From positions 248,001 to 312,000 of the forward strand of contig NZ_JABUBU010000002.1 of the NCBI RefSeq assembly GCF_019834675.1: a stretch of 64,000 bases of DNA. Direction: 5' to 3'. The notes under the pieces are model-generated. The model did no database searches and was not told where the DNA came from. It worked only from the letters and a program-made list of their open reading frames with translations. A program made the translations under genes and the position numbers. Origin of the DNA: Rhodococcoides corynebacterioides. Lineage in GTDB: Bacteria; Actinomycetota; Actinomycetes; Mycobacteriales; Mycobacteriaceae. Positions 54,081-63,376 of this stretch are shown piece after piece. How positions within the stretch are numbered: the first letter of the stretch is position 1; every line of letters starts with the position of its first letter.

Positions 54081-54980
54081 TCAGGCGCCGAGCAGGGCTC
54101 GGGTCATGACCTCGCGCGGCGCGGGTCGCCCCGTGAACTGTTCGGTCTGACCGAACGCCTGGTGCAGCAGCATCTGCAGTCCACCGACCACGACTCCCCC
54201 GGCGTCCGTGACCGCCGCGCCGAGCGGCGTCGGCCACGGGTCGTAGATGGCGTCGAGCAGGACGCGCACACCTCCGGCCGCGGGGGCCACCGCGGCCGCC
54301 CCGGCGGCGGGCACCGTGGAGATCACCGCGGCCGCGTCGGCCAGGACGGTCGCCAGCGCGGCGTCGTCGATCGCGGACCAGCGGGCGTCGAGACCGCACC
54401 GGTCGGCGCAGTCGAGTGCCCCGGCCGCACGACCGCGATCGCGGGAGATCACGGTGACGGACGCGGCGCCCAGATCGGCGGCGGCCGCCAGCGCGGGCCG
54501 CGAGGTGCCTCCCGCACCGATCACGACGACGGATGCGCCGGTGAGGTCCGTGACACCGACGGTGCCGAGTGCGCCCGTGACGCCGTCGACGTCCGTGCAG
54601 TCCGCGCGCCACCCGTCGGCCGTGCGGACCAGGGTGTTCGCGGACCCGACCGCGTCGGCCCGCGCCGTGCGCTCCGTGGCGTACGCGAGGGCCGCGAACT
54701 TGCCGGGCATCGTCACCGACACCCCCACCCACTCGGGGCCGAAGGAGTCCAGCAGCGGCGCGAGGCCGTCGGCCGTGCACTCGATGCGGTCGTACGTCCA
54801 GTCGGTCAGCCCCAGCGCGGCGAAGGCCGCCCGGTGCAGCACCGGGGACTTCGAATGCGTGACCGGCGAGCCGAGAACGGCGGCGCGCCGGGCCCCCGGG
54901 CCGGCGTTCACCGCCCCGACCCCGTGGCTGGCGTCCACCGCCCGGGGCCCCGGGCTAACGTCCACTGTCGAGGAATCCAC
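54081..54980 (-). CDS. aroE: shikimate dehydrogenase
   Basis: NADPH-dependent fourth shikimate step. 299 residues as annotated. 'AAVLGSPVTHSKSPVLHRAAF' binds shikimate, 'GVSVTMPGKFAAL' carries the catalytic Lys, 'GSANTLV' and 'VVVIGAGGTSRPAL' follow, and 'LDAIYDPWPTPLGAA' is conserved. The first 30 or so residues come from three 27-bp repeats, each with an in-frame GTG, so starts at 54980, 54965, 54938 or 54911 are all possible. 54980 has AAGG six bases upstream and overlaps mltG by 26 bp. Confidence 0.93.
   Translation of the reverse strand: MDSSTVDVSPGPRAVDASHGVGAVNAGPGARRAAVLGSPVTHSKSPVLHRAAFAALGLTDWTYDRIECTADGLAPLLDSFGPEWVGVSVTMPGKFAALAYATERTARADAVGSANTLVRTADGWRADCTDVDGVTGALGTVGVTDLTGASVVVIGAGGTSRPALAAAADLGAASVTVISRDRGRAAGALDCADRCGLDARWSAIDDAALATVLADAAAVISTVPAAGAAAVAPAAGGVRVLLDAIYDPWPTPLGAAVTDAGGVVVGGLQMLLHQAFGQTEQFTGRPAPREVMTRALLGA
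54888..54968 (-). repeat. three imperfect 27-bp repeats across the mltG end and aroE start
   Basis: Units encode [18 protein letters not shown] and AVNAGPGAR in the aroE frame. Each contains an in-frame GTG, and the first spans the mltG stop codon. Confidence 0.7.
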
Positions 54981-56328
54981 CCTCGACCTTCTGGATGTTG
55001 TCCAGATGCGTCTGATAGTTGTCGGTGAACAGCGTCTCGCCCTGCGCGTTGATCGTCACGAAGTACAGCCAGTTGCCCGGCTCCGGGTTCTCCGCGGCCT
55101 GGACGGCGGCCACGCCCGGGGAGCAGATCGGCGTCGCCGGCAGCCCCTCCTTGGCGTAGGTGTTCCACGGTGTGACCGTGCCGCGGTCGACGTCCGTCGT
55201 CGCCACCTCGGTGGTGTCGAGGGCGTAGTTCACGGTGGAGTCGAACTCCAGCTTCTGCCCGATCGCGAGGCGGTTGAGGATGACGCGCGCGACCTTGGCG
55301 AAGTCCTGCGGCAGCGACTCCCGCTCGATGAGCGACGACGCCACCAACACCTGGTACGGATCGAGGCCGGACGTGGCGCCCGCCTCGAGCAGGCCGGTGC
55401 TCTCGTAGACCTCGGCACTCTCGCTGACGAGTTGGCGGATCATCTCCGCGGGGTTGGCGCTGGGATCGATGTTCCACGTTCCCGCGGCGATCAGACCCTC
55501 GAGCTGACGGTCACGGTCGGGCACCTCGGCCACGGCGGCGCGGGCCCAGTCGGCGACGCCGAGCTCGGCGGGATCACCGGCGCCCGCCTCGTCCAACTGC
55601 TGGTAGGAGACACACGGAATGCCCTCGCCCACAGCGCAACTGGCCTCGGCGATCAGGGTGTAGATGCCCTTGCGCACCGCACCGGTGTTGACGTCGGTGG
55701 TGTCGTGCAACTGCCGACCCTCGGCGATCTGGATCTGCCCCACGCGCGAGGCCGGGTCCACGAGCGTCGCCACGGCCTCGGCCGCCGGCAGCCCTTCCTG
55801 CAGGCGGTAGAAGCCGGGCTGCACTCCGGTGATCGCGGAATTCTGCAGCGCGGCCTCGTAGAACGCGGCCGACGACGCGGTGACGCGCTTGTCGGCCATC
55901 TCGCCCGAGATCTGTTCGGCCGTGTCCCCCGGCTGCACCTGCACCACGACGGTCGCGCCGCCGGGGCCGGCGAAGTCCGCCGCCGGATCCGGTCCGCCAC
56001 GGAAGGCCGAGAACGCCCACACGCCCGCCGCCCCGACGAGGATCACGAGGGCCAGCACGGCGAGGCCGCCCACGACACGGGCGCGCCGCTTCCGCCCCTC
56101 CGCGGCACGGCGGCGACGCTCACCCGCCCTGCCTCCGCCGTCAGCGCCGCGTGCGCCGCGTGCGTTCCGCACGGTGTCCTCGCGTGCGTTCCGCACGGTG
56201 TCCTCGCGTGCGTTCCGCACGGTGTCCTCGCGTGCGTTCCGCACGGTGTCCTCGCGTGCGTTCCGCACGGTGTCCTCGCGTGCGTTCCGCACGGTGGGGA
56301 TGCGATCGGTGTCCCACTCGTCGTTCAC
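54955..56328 (-). CDS. mltG: endolytic transglycosylase MltG with a repeated cytoplasmic N-tail
   Basis: Membrane-bound lytic transglycosylase that terminates nascent glycan strands (YceG family). 457 residues: cytoplasmic tail 1-84, one membrane helix (about 85-106), a LysM-like region ('[19 protein letters not shown]') and the YceG domain with the catalytic Glu in '[28 protein letters not shown]', then 'DSTVNYAL' and '[21 protein letters not shown]'. The tail contains TVRNARED five times plus a partial sixth. GTG start with GTGA overlap to ruvX. Confidence 0.94.
   Translation of the reverse strand: MNDEWDTDRIPTVRNAREDTVRNAREDTVRNAREDTVRNAREDTVRNAREDTVRNARGARGADGGGRAGERRRRAAEGRKRRARVVGGLAVLALVILVGAAGVWAFSAFRGGPDPAADFAGPGGATVVVQVQPGDTAEQISGEMADKRVTASSAAFYEAALQNSAITGVQPGFYRLQEGLPAAEAVATLVDPASRVGQIQIAEGRQLHDTTDVNTGAVRKGIYTLIAEASCAVGEGIPCVSYQQLDEAGAGDPAELGVADWARAAVAEVPDRDRQLEGLIAAGTWNIDPSANPAEMIRQLVSESAEVYESTGLLEAGATSGLDPYQVLVASSLIERESLPQDFAKVARVILNRLAIGQKLEFDSTVNYALDTTEVATTDVDRGTVTPWNTYAKEGLPATPICSPGVAAVQAAENPEPGNWLYFVTINAQGETLFTDNYQTHLDNIQKVEGGFLDSGR
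56159..56296 (-). repeat. 24-bp minisatellite in mltG (five full copies plus 18 bp)
   Basis: The full copies are identical by eye and encode TVRNARED; the partial sixth leads into TVRNARG. Copy identity suggests recent expansion and likely copy-number variation between strains. Confidence 0.95.
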
Positions 56329-56963
56329 CGCGCCGCCCCCGCGCTGTCGTCACCGTTGTCGGGCACCGTTGCCCCCTCCGTGTCGGCCGGCGCGGTTGCC
56401 TCGCGCGGCTCGGTCGTGTCGTGTGGCCCGGCCGTGTCGTGTGGCCCGGTCGTGTCGTGCAGCTCGGCCGTGTCGTGCCCGGGCCGCCGACGTTCGTCGA
56501 GCCACCCCTGCAGAATCGCCACGGCGGCGGCCTGGTCGATGACCGACCGTTGGTTCCGGGCTCGGATTCCGCTGTCGCGAAGTCCCCGCGCCGCACTCAC
56601 CGTAGTCAAGCGCTCGTCGGCGAGGCGAACCGGCGTGTCGGGGAGCGCGCGGCCGAGAACTCGGGCGAACCGGACAGCGAGGTCGGCGGCCTTGCCCCGC
56701 TCTCCGCGCAGGGTGCGCGGAAGCCCGACGACGATCTCCACCGCCTCGTATTCCTCGGCCAACGCGACGATGCGCCGCACGTCGGACGCCTCGGGATGGG
56801 TCTTCGGCGCGCGGTCGACGGTCTCGACGGGCGTGGCGAGCACGCCGTCGGGATCGGACGAGGCGACGCCGATGCGCACGCTGCCCACGTCGACACCGAG
56901 GCGCCGACCCCGTCCCGGATCGTCGGCCCCCGGCCGGTCCGGCACGACGTCGCGGAGCGGCAC
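56325..56963 (-). CDS. ruvX: RuvX/YqgF-type Holliday-junction resolvase or pre-16S rRNA nuclease
   Basis: RNase H-fold nuclease. 212 residues; the core (about 20-160) has '[20 protein letters not shown]', '[14 protein letters not shown]', '[13 protein letters not shown]' and '[19 protein letters not shown]', with acidic active-site residues in place. The last 50 residues are an added Asp/Thr/His/Pro tail with four six-residue repeats around HDT(A/T). GTG start, 2 bp after alaS; the stop overlaps mltG. The alaS-ruvX-mltG-aroE order is typical of actinobacteria. Confidence 0.92.
   Translation of the reverse strand: MPLRDVVPDRPGADDPGRGRRLGVDVGSVRIGVASSDPDGVLATPVETVDRAPKTHPEASDVRRIVALAEEYEAVEIVVGLPRTLRGERGKAADLAVRFARVLGRALPDTPVRLADERLTTVSAARGLRDSGIRARNQRSVIDQAAAVAILQGWLDERRRPGHDTAELHDTTGPHDTAGPHDTTEPREATAPADTEGATVPDNGDDSAGAAR
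56406..56477 (-). repeat. four 18-bp tandem repeats at the ruvX 3' end
   Basis: Units encode [18 protein letters not shown] and HDTTEP. They lie beyond the conserved nuclease fold. Confidence 0.85.
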
Positions 56964-56965
56964 GG

Positions 56966-59632
56966 TCAGGACGCGATCTCGGCGATCCGCGCGGTCACGG
57001 CCTCGATGGCCGCGGGGATTCCGGCGGCGTCGGTGCCGGCGCCCTGCGCGGCGTCGGCCTTGCCCCCACCGCGGCCGCCGATCGCCGGTCCGAACGAGGA
57101 GACCAGGTCCCCGGCGGCGAGGCCGAGGTCGCGGGCACCGGACGTCGTCGCGACGACGAAGGGCACCTTGCCGTCGACGTCGCCGAACAACGCGACCACG
57201 GCGGGCTCGGTGCCGAAGCGGCCGCGGATGTCCAGCGCAAGCGTGCGCAGGTCACCCGCGGCGACACCCGACGGCGCCGGCGCGGCGACCACCCGCACCG
57301 CACCGACCGTGCGCGCGGCGTCGACGAACGACCCGGCGGAGGACAGAACCGCGGCGGCGCGGGTGGCCTCGAGTTCCTTCTCGGCGACGCGCAGGCGCTC
57401 GACGAGGTTCTCCACCCGTGCGGGCACCTCGTCGGTGGGCACCTTCAGCGAGGTCGCCAGTCCGGCGAGGAGCGCCCGCTCCTTGGCGAGGTACTTGTAG
57501 GAATCCAGCCCGACGAACGCCTCGACGCGCCGCACGCCCGACCCCACGGAGGACTCCCCGAGGATCGTGACCGGGCCGATCTGCGACGAGTGCTGCACGT
57601 GGGTGCCGCCGCACAGTTCCAGGGAGAACGGTCCGCCGATCTCCACGACGCGGACCTCGTCGCCGTAGTTCTCGCCGAAGAGCGCCTGGGCACCCATCGC
57701 CTTCGCCTCGTCGAGTCCCGTCGTGAAGGTGTTGACGGCGTAGTCGGAGCCGACCGCGTCGTTGGTCACCGCCTCGATGTCCTCGCGCTGGGCATCGCTC
57801 AGCGCGCCCTGGTAGGTGAAGTCGAAGCGCAGGTAGCCGGGCTTGTTCAGCGAACCCGCCTGGACCGCGTTGGGGCCGAGGATCTGCCGCAGCGCCCCGC
57901 CCACGAGGTGGGTGCCCGAGTGACCCTGGGTCGCACCGTGCCGCCACTGCGGGTCGGTGTGCGCGACGACGGCGTCGCCCTCCGTCAGCTGCCCCTCGTC
58001 GACCGTGACCTTGTGCACCCACACGGTCTTGGCGATCTTCTGCACGTCGCGGACGGTGACGCGCAGGCCCGGACCGGTCATGGTGCCGATGTCGGCGAGC
58101 TGCCCGCCGGACTCCGCGTAGAGCGGCGTGCGGTCGAGCACCACGTCGACGTCCTCGCCGGCGGTGGCGGTGGGCACACGCACGCCGCCGGAGATGAGGG
58201 CGAGAACGATCGCCTCGGTGTCGAGCTCGTCGAAACCGGTGAACTCGGTGGGTCCGCGGTCGACGAACTCCTTGTAGACCGACAGATCGGTGTGGGCGTG
58301 CTTGCGTGCCTGCGCGTCCGCCTTGGCGCGGCTGCGCTGCTCCGCCATGAGGGTCCGGAAGCCGTCCTCGTCGACCTCGAGACCGGCCTCGGCCGCCATC
58401 TCGAGGGTGAGGTCGATGGGGAAGCCGTAGGTGTCGTGCAGCACGAACGCCTCGGACCCGCCGATGCGCGTGCCGCCGGCCGCGGTGACCGACTGGGCCG
58501 CGCTCTCGAACAGCTTGGATCCGGAGCTCAGCGTGGTGAGGAACGCCCGCTCCTCCGCCACGGCGACGGAGGAGATGCGCTCGAAGTCCTCGACCAGTTC
58601 CGGGTACGACTCGGCCATCGTGTCCCGCACGACGGTGACGAAGCGGAGCATCGACGGGTCGGTCGCCCCGAGCAGCCGGGCGCTGCGCACGATGCGGCGC
58701 AGCAGGCGTCGCAGCACGTAGCCACGCCCGTCGTTGCCGGGGGTGACGCCGTCGGCGATGAGCATGACGGCCGTGCGTGCGTGGTCGGCGATGACGCGGA
58801 ACCGCACGTCGGCCTCGTGGTTCTCGCCGTAGGTCCGACCGGAGAGGCGCTCGGCCTCGGTGATCACCGGGCGGACGAGGTCGGTCTCGTAGACGTTGTC
58901 GACGCCCTGCAGCAGGAAGGCGACGCGCTCGACGCCCATGCCGGTGTCGATGTTCTTGCGCGGCAGCGGCCCGAGGATCTCGAAGTCGTCCTTGCCGGTC
59001 CCCCGGCCGCGCTCGTTCTGCATGAACACGAGGTTCCAGATCTCGATGTAGCGGTCCTCGTCCGCCTCGGGCCCGCCCTCGCGTCCGTACTCCGGACCGC
59101 GGTCGTAGTAGATCTCCGAGCAGGGACCGCACGGACCGGGAATCCCCATCGACCAGTAGTTGTCGGCCATGCCGCGCCGCTGGATGCGCTCGTCCGGCAG
59201 ACCGGCGACGTCCTTCCAGATCTGGATGGCCTCGTCGTCGTCGAGATAAGCCGTCGCCCAGATGCGGTCGGGATCGAAGCCGTAGCCGCCCTCCTCGACG
59301 GGCGAGGTCAGCAGCGTCCACGCGAAGCCGACGACCTCCCGCTTGAAGTAGTCGCCGAAGGAGAAGTTGCCGGCCATCTGGAAGAACGTGTTGTGCCGGG
59401 TGGTGACGCCGACGTTCTCGATGTCGCCGGTGCGCACGCACTTCTGCACGCTCACGGCGCGGTCGAACGGCGGGGTGCGCTGGCCGAGGAAGTACGGCAC
59501 GAACTGCACCATGCCGGCGTTGATGAACAGCAGATTGGGATCGTCGAGAACCAACGAGGCGCTGGGCACCGGGGTGTGGCCCACCTTCTCGAAATGGTCC
59601 AGGAAGCGGCGACGGATCTCGTGGGTCTGCAC
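56966..59632 (-). CDS. alaS: alanyl-tRNA synthetase
   Basis: 888 residues. Class II catalytic domain ('[21 protein letters not shown]', '[13 protein letters not shown]'), tRNA-recognition domain, editing domain with '[13 protein letters not shown]' and '[13 protein letters not shown]' (zinc ligands), coiled-coil ('[21 protein letters not shown]', about 730-750) and C-Ala domain ending in a Gly-rich '[12 protein letters not shown]'. The start chosen is GTG 59632, 7 bases after TAGGGT; the AGGG inside that box could also serve as a Shine-Dalgarno. GTG 59641 is the alternative. Confidence 0.96.
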   Translation of the reverse strand: MQTHEIRRRFLDHFEKVGHTPVPSASLVLDDPNLLFINAGMVQFVPYFLGQRTPPFDRAVSVQKCVRTGDIENVGVTTRHNTFFQMAGNFSFGDYFKREVVGFAWTLLTSPVEEGGYGFDPDRIWATAYLDDDEAIQIWKDVAGLPDERIQRRGMADNYWSMGIPGPCGPCSEIYYDRGPEYGREGGPEADEDRYIEIWNLVFMQNERGRGTGKDDFEILGPLPRKNIDTGMGVERVAFLLQGVDNVYETDLVRPVITEAERLSGRTYGENHEADVRFRVIADHARTAVMLIADGVTPGNDGRGYVLRRLLRRIVRSARLLGATDPSMLRFVTVVRDTMAESYPELVEDFERISSVAVAEERAFLTTLSSGSKLFESAAQSVTAAGGTRIGGSEAFVLHDTYGFPIDLTLEMAAEAGLEVDEDGFRTLMAEQRSRAKADAQARKHAHTDLSVYKEFVDRGPTEFTGFDELDTEAIVLALISGGVRVPTATAGEDVDVVLDRTPLYAESGGQLADIGTMTGPGLRVTVRDVQKIAKTVWVHKVTVDEGQLTEGDAVVAHTDPQWRHGATQGHSGTHLVGGALRQILGPNAVQAGSLNKPGYLRFDFTYQGALSDAQREDIEAVTNDAVGSDYAVNTFTTGLDEAKAMGAQALFGENYGDEVRVVEIGGPFSLELCGGTHVQHSSQIGPVTILGESSVGSGVRRVEAFVGLDSYKYLAKERALLAGLATSLKVPTDEVPARVENLVERLRVAEKELEATRAAAVLSSAGSFVDAARTVGAVRVVAAPAPSGVAAGDLRTLALDIRGRFGTEPAVVALFGDVDGKVPFVVATTSGARDLGLAAGDLVSSFGPAIGGRGGGKADAAQGAGTDAAGIPAAIEAVTARIAEIAS

Positions 59633-59639
59633 GACGGTC

Positions 59640-59645
59640 ACCCTA
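59640..59645 (-). promoter_or_regulatory. putative -10 box or ribosome-binding site of alaS at the rarA stop
   Basis: TAGGGT contains the rarA TAG and ends 7 bases before GTG 59632. It fits TANNNT, but its AGGG could instead be a Shine-Dalgarno. Confidence 0.3.
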
Positions 59646-61067
59646 TCGCGACGACCGCCGGACGATTCGGCGGAGTTTGCCCACCCGTGTCGCCAGGTCG
59701 CGCTCGGCGCCGTGGGTGGTCGGCCGGTAGTAATCGACCCCGACCAACTCGTCGGGCGGGTACTGCTGAGCCAGCACGCCGTCGGGATCGTCGTGCGGAA
59801 ACGCGTAGCCGGTGGCGTTGCCCAGCGCGGCCGCCCCGGCGTAGTGGCCGTCGCGCAGGTGCGGGGGAACCGGACCGGCCTTGCCCGCCGCGACGTCGGC
59901 CATCGCGGCACCCAGCGCCGCGGTGACGGCCCCGGATTTCGGTGCGGTCGCCAGGTGCACCGTGGCCTGGGCGAGCGCGAGCCGCGCCTCCGGCATGCCG
60001 ATGAGCGCCACGGCCTGCGCGGCGGCGGTCGCCGAGAGCAAGGCGGTCGGATCCGCCATCCCGACGTCCTCGCTGGCGTGGACCACGAGGCGTCGCGCGA
60101 TGAATCGGGGGTCCTCGCCGGCGGTGATCATGCGCGCGAGGTAGTGCAGGGCGGCGTCCACGTCGGACCCACGGATGGACTTGATGAACGCGCTGATCAC
60201 GTCGTAGTGCTGATCGCCGTCCCGGTCGTAGCGCACCGCGGCCCGGTCGACGCTGGTCTCGACGGCCGTCAGATCGACGACGGGAGGGTCCTGCGCCGCG
60301 AGCCCGACAGCGGTGTCCGACGCCGCTTCGAGTGCCGTCAGCGCCCGACGCGCGTCGCCCCCGGCGAGGCGCACCAGGTGATCCATCGCGTCGTCCTCGA
60401 CCGTGACCGACCCGTTCAGTCCCCGCGGATCGGTGACGGCACGGGTCAGCACGGCGCGGATGTCGTCGTCGGTGAGGGACCGCAGGTGCAGCACGAGCGA
60501 GCGGGACAGCAACGGCGAGACGACGGAGAACGACGGGTTCTCCGTCGTCGCCGCGACCAGCAGGACGATGCGGTTCTCCACGGCGGCGAGCAGCGCGTCC
60601 TGCTGCGTCTTGGAGAAGCGGTGCACCTCGTCGATGAAGAGCACGGTCTGCTCTCCGTGCGCCGCCCGACGCCGGGCGAGATCGATGACGGCGCGGACGT
60701 CCTTGACCCCCGCCGACAACGCCGACAGCGACTCGAAGCGGCGGCCGGTGGCACCCGAGATGAGCGAGGCCAGCGTGGTCTTGCCCGTTCCGGGCGGGCC
60801 GTAGAGCAGCACCGACGCCGCACCCGAACCCTCGACCAGCCGTCGCAGCGGCGCCCCCGGAGTCAGCAGATGCTGCTGACCCACCACCTCGTCCAGGGAG
60901 GCCGGACGCATCCGCACCGCCAGCGGACCCCCGGGGGTCGGAGCCGCGGCGCGGGAGACGACCGCGTCGCGGGCGCCCTCGTCCTCCGCCTCGCCCACGG
61001 GGTCGAACAGCCCCCCGTCGTCCGGCGGGCCGTCGGGATCCAGGGCGGGGTTCAGGGAGTCGTCCAC
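59643..61067 (-). CDS. rarA: replication-associated recombination protein A (RarA/MgsA AAA ATPase)
   Basis: Clamp-loader-like ATPase acting at stalled forks. 474 residues. Acidic N-terminal tail (about 1-45); '[17 protein letters not shown]'; Walker A '[17 protein letters not shown]'; Walker B '[20 protein letters not shown]'; sensor '[13 protein letters not shown]'; C-terminal '[27 protein letters not shown]' and '[20 protein letters not shown]'. GTG start; overlaps the preceding kinase-like gene by 16 bp. Confidence 0.95.
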   Translation of the reverse strand: MDDSLNPALDPDGPPDDGGLFDPVGEAEDEGARDAVVSRAAAPTPGGPLAVRMRPASLDEVVGQQHLLTPGAPLRRLVEGSGAASVLLYGPPGTGKTTLASLISGATGRRFESLSALSAGVKDVRAVIDLARRRAAHGEQTVLFIDEVHRFSKTQQDALLAAVENRIVLLVAATTENPSFSVVSPLLSRSLVLHLRSLTDDDIRAVLTRAVTDPRGLNGSVTVEDDAMDHLVRLAGGDARRALTALEAASDTAVGLAAQDPPVVDLTAVETSVDRAAVRYDRDGDQHYDVISAFIKSIRGSDVDAALHYLARMITAGEDPRFIARRLVVHASEDVGMADPTALLSATAAAQAVALIGMPEARLALAQATVHLATAPKSGAVTAALGAAMADVAAGKAGPVPPHLRDGHYAGAAALGNATGYAFPHDDPDGVLAQQYPPDELVGVDYYRPTTHGAERDLATRVGKLRRIVRRSSR

Positions 61068-62215
61068 CGCGCATCCAGGGCCGCGCGCACGTCGTCGGCG
61101 AACCCGGCCAGGTCCGAGTCGCCCACCGAGCGGGCGTATCCGGCGAGGATGCCCCAGCGCGTCGTCAGGGCCACCGACCTCGGCACGGACAGCTGGTGTC
61201 GCCGCAACGACGCGTTCCGGGCGTCGTCGTCGGGGACGAACCAGTACGTGGTCAGCCACGCCCACATCAACTGCGCGTCGAGCAGTTTCGCGTGCAGAAC
61301 GGCGTCGTCGGCGAGGTGCGGCCAGATCCCGACCACCTCGGCGCGCCACGCCTCCACCATGGCCTCGGCCCGCTCCGGCGTCAGCTCGAGGCGGCACAGG
61401 CATCCCGGGTAGGACAGCAGGGTGTAGGCGATGTCGAGCGTGGCGTCGCGGAAGCCGCCCCACTCGTAGTCGAGGAAGCGCACCCCCTCGTCGTTGACGA
61501 TGATGTTGTCCGGGCACAGGTCCGACGGGGAGAACGCCCGCAGACCACCCGAGCCGAACAGGCGAGCGGAGCGCGCCACGGCGTCCGTCACCGCGGCGGG
61601 AACGTCGACCCCGAGGTCGGCGAGCAGCCCCGGCATCGCGGCCTCCGCGCCCGCGACCTGGTCACCGAGACCGTCGCCGGTCTGCGTGACCCCCGCCCGT
61701 GCCAGCAGGGCGCCGAAGTCCTCCTCCCGGCCGACGGTGGCCGCGTGCATCCGGCCCAAGGCCTGCGCCAACGCCATGAGCGAGTTGGTGACCGCGGCCG
61801 GGTCGGGCTGGGCCAGCAACGTGGTGAACGGGGCGCTGTCGCCCAGATCGCTGAGCACCAGCAGGCGCTCGGTGAGGTCGTACGCGATGAGCGACGGGCC
61901 CGGCCGGGAATCGGTGGCCAGCGCGGTGGCGAACTGGTACGACGCGGCCTCGCGGACGAACGCCGAGTCGTCCCCCGCGCCCAGACCGGTGCGGGCGACG
62001 GACTCGTGCGCACTCTCGCGGACCTGCTTGATCACCAGCGTGCGCGGCAGCAGGAACGGATTCTCGGCCACCCGCACCCGCAGGACGACCGTGCGTCCGC
62101 TGCCGCCGAGATCCACGGGATCGACCAGCGTGACCGCCGCGCCGGTGCGGCGGGTGAGGAGCTCCGTGGCCGCGGCCACGGCCTCGGTGATCGGGTCTGC
62201 GAGCATTGCCGTCAT
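61052..62215 (-). CDS. aminoglycoside phosphotransferase-like (APH/choline-kinase fold) protein
   Basis: 387 residues. The kinase fold is suggested by 'TLVIKQVRE' (lysine of the N-lobe), the catalytic-loop region '[13 protein letters not shown]' and the metal-binding '[20 protein letters not shown]'. The loop keeps Asp and Asn but has P-S-D where H-x-D is usual, so activity is uncertain. The substrate is unknown; no sugar, antibiotic or lipid context helps. Upstream, toward the transglutaminase gene, is a 252-bp gap with repeats. ATG 62215 is annotated; ATG 62206 is possible. It runs into rarA. Confidence 0.8.
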   Translation of the reverse strand: MTAMLADPITEAVAAATELLTRRTGAAVTLVDPVDLGGSGRTVVLRVRVAENPFLLPRTLVIKQVRESAHESVARTGLGAGDDSAFVREAASYQFATALATDSRPGPSLIAYDLTERLLVLSDLGDSAPFTTLLAQPDPAAVTNSLMALAQALGRMHAATVGREEDFGALLARAGVTQTGDGLGDQVAGAEAAMPGLLADLGVDVPAAVTDAVARSARLFGSGGLRAFSPSDLCPDNIIVNDEGVRFLDYEWGGFRDATLDIAYTLLSYPGCLCRLELTPERAEAMVEAWRAEVVGIWPHLADDAVLHAKLLDAQLMWAWLTTYWFVPDDDARNASLRRHQLSVPRSVALTTRWGILAGYARSVGDSDLAGFADDVRAALDARWTTP

Positions 62216-62277
62216 CGGTGTGTCGACCAGCAGCTCCCTCGGGGAGCGGCCGGGTCATCCCTCGTTTCCGTCGTCGT

Positions 62278-62343
62278 GTCCGTGCTGTCGTGCGCTGTGG
62301 CGTCCGTGTTGTGGCGTCCGTGCTGTCGCGTCCGTGCTGTCGC
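62278..62343 (-). repeat. 14-bp repeats in the gap upstream of the kinase-like gene
   Basis: GTCCGTGCTGTCGC-like units at 62278-62290, 62302-62315, 62316-62329 and 62330-62343, the last three in tandem. This is the only repeat in the window outside a gene, and its period is not a multiple of three. The rest of the 252-bp gap (62216-62467) shows nothing else recognisable. Confidence 0.7.
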
Positions 62344-62467
62344 GGCCGCGGCATTTCGCTCGGGGGGTCGCGCACGAGGCCGAAGCCGGGTGTCACGTCG
62401 CCCGAACACTTGCCGGTTCCCCGAAACCCCGGTGCGGAAACAACCCGTTCGTGCTGTTTCGTCGACC

Positions 62468-63376
62468 CTATCGCACGGTCGGAAGCACCGGTGCGACGTC
62501 GACGGAGACCTGGATGCGGCTCCGAGCGGAGTCCGTGTAGATGATGCCGCGTAACGGCGGCACGTCGTCGTAGTCGCGGCCCACGGCCACGGTGACGTAG
62601 CGCTCGTCGCACCACTGGTCGTTGGTGGGGTCGACGTCGAGCCACCGTCCGTCCGACGTGCGCACCGACACCCAGGCGTGGCTCGCGTCGACCCCCACCA
62701 TGCGCTCCTTGCCGGGCGGCGGGGTCGTGGAGAGGTAGCCGGACACGTACCGGGCCGCGAGCCCGTGCGACCGCAGGCAGGCCGCCGCGACGCGCGCGAA
62801 GTCCTGGCACACCCCGGTGCGGGTGGCCATCACGTGCGCGACGGTGGTGGTCGTCGTGGTCGACCCGGACCGGTAGGTGAAGTCGCGGTGGATGCGGCGC
62901 TGGAGGTCGAACACCGCCTCGGCCAGCGGGCGGCGGGGACGCAGGGACTCCGCCGCGTACTCCCGGACGTCGTCGGTGATCTCGGGCGGCTCGAGGTCCA
63001 GCGCGAATTCGACGTCCACCGCCGCGTCCGCCCGGCCGGCCGGCCGCGCGTCCTCCCACGGCTCCACGGCGGACCCCGTCGTCAGCTGCGTCGGGTCCGG
63101 CGCGCGGACCGCCACCAACGAGCGCGCGGTGACGCGCAGGTGCTCGTGGGGTGTGGTGACGTGGAAGAACACCGTCTCGTTGCCGTGGACATCGGTGCCC
63201 GACGACGCGTCGGTGGGCGCCGGTGACACCGTGACGGTGGCGTCGAGGCAGCGCTGCGCGGCCGTCGTCCGCGGGAACAGATGCCCGCGCCCGTACGACG
63301 ACGTCACGGGCGCCGAGTAGTGGTAGTCGGTGATGTGCGTGACGGCGTACCACCGCACGTCCCGATGGGCGGTCAC
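62468..63376 (-). CDS. transglutaminase-like cysteine protease domain protein
   Basis: 302 residues. N-terminal bacterial transglutaminase-associated domain ('THITDYHYSAPVTSSYGRGHLFPR', 'VHGNETVFFHV'), then the catalytic triad Cys in 'RTGVCQDFARVAAACLRSHG', His in 'GVDASHAWVSV' and Asp in 'WLDVDPTNDQW'. The GTG start makes a GTGA overlap with the alpha-E gene. Transglutaminase plus alpha-E/circularly permuted ATP-grasp genes recur together in bacteria and are thought to make or cut peptide tags (family knowledge; substrate unknown). Confidence 0.88.
   Translation of the reverse strand: MTAHRDVRWYAVTHITDYHYSAPVTSSYGRGHLFPRTTAAQRCLDATVTVSPAPTDASSGTDVHGNETVFFHVTTPHEHLRVTARSLVAVRAPDPTQLTTGSAVEPWEDARPAGRADAAVDVEFALDLEPPEITDDVREYAAESLRPRRPLAEAVFDLQRRIHRDFTYRSGSTTTTTTVAHVMATRTGVCQDFARVAAACLRSHGLAARYVSGYLSTTPPPGKERMVGVDASHAWVSVRTSDGRWLDVDPTNDQWCDERYVTVAVGRDYDDVPPLRGIIYTDSARSRIQVSVDVAPVLPTVR

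Noticed and set aside
56159..56296. CRISPR array
   Set aside because: The 24-bp units are directly tandem, without spacers, and encode an in-frame peptide repeat in mltG. No cas genes are present.
54247..57570. A 1107-codon open frame on the + strand across aroE, mltG, ruvX and alaS
   Set aside because: Repeats such as 'VLACVPHG' are only the antisense translation of the mltG minisatellite. The minus-strand genes are well supported.
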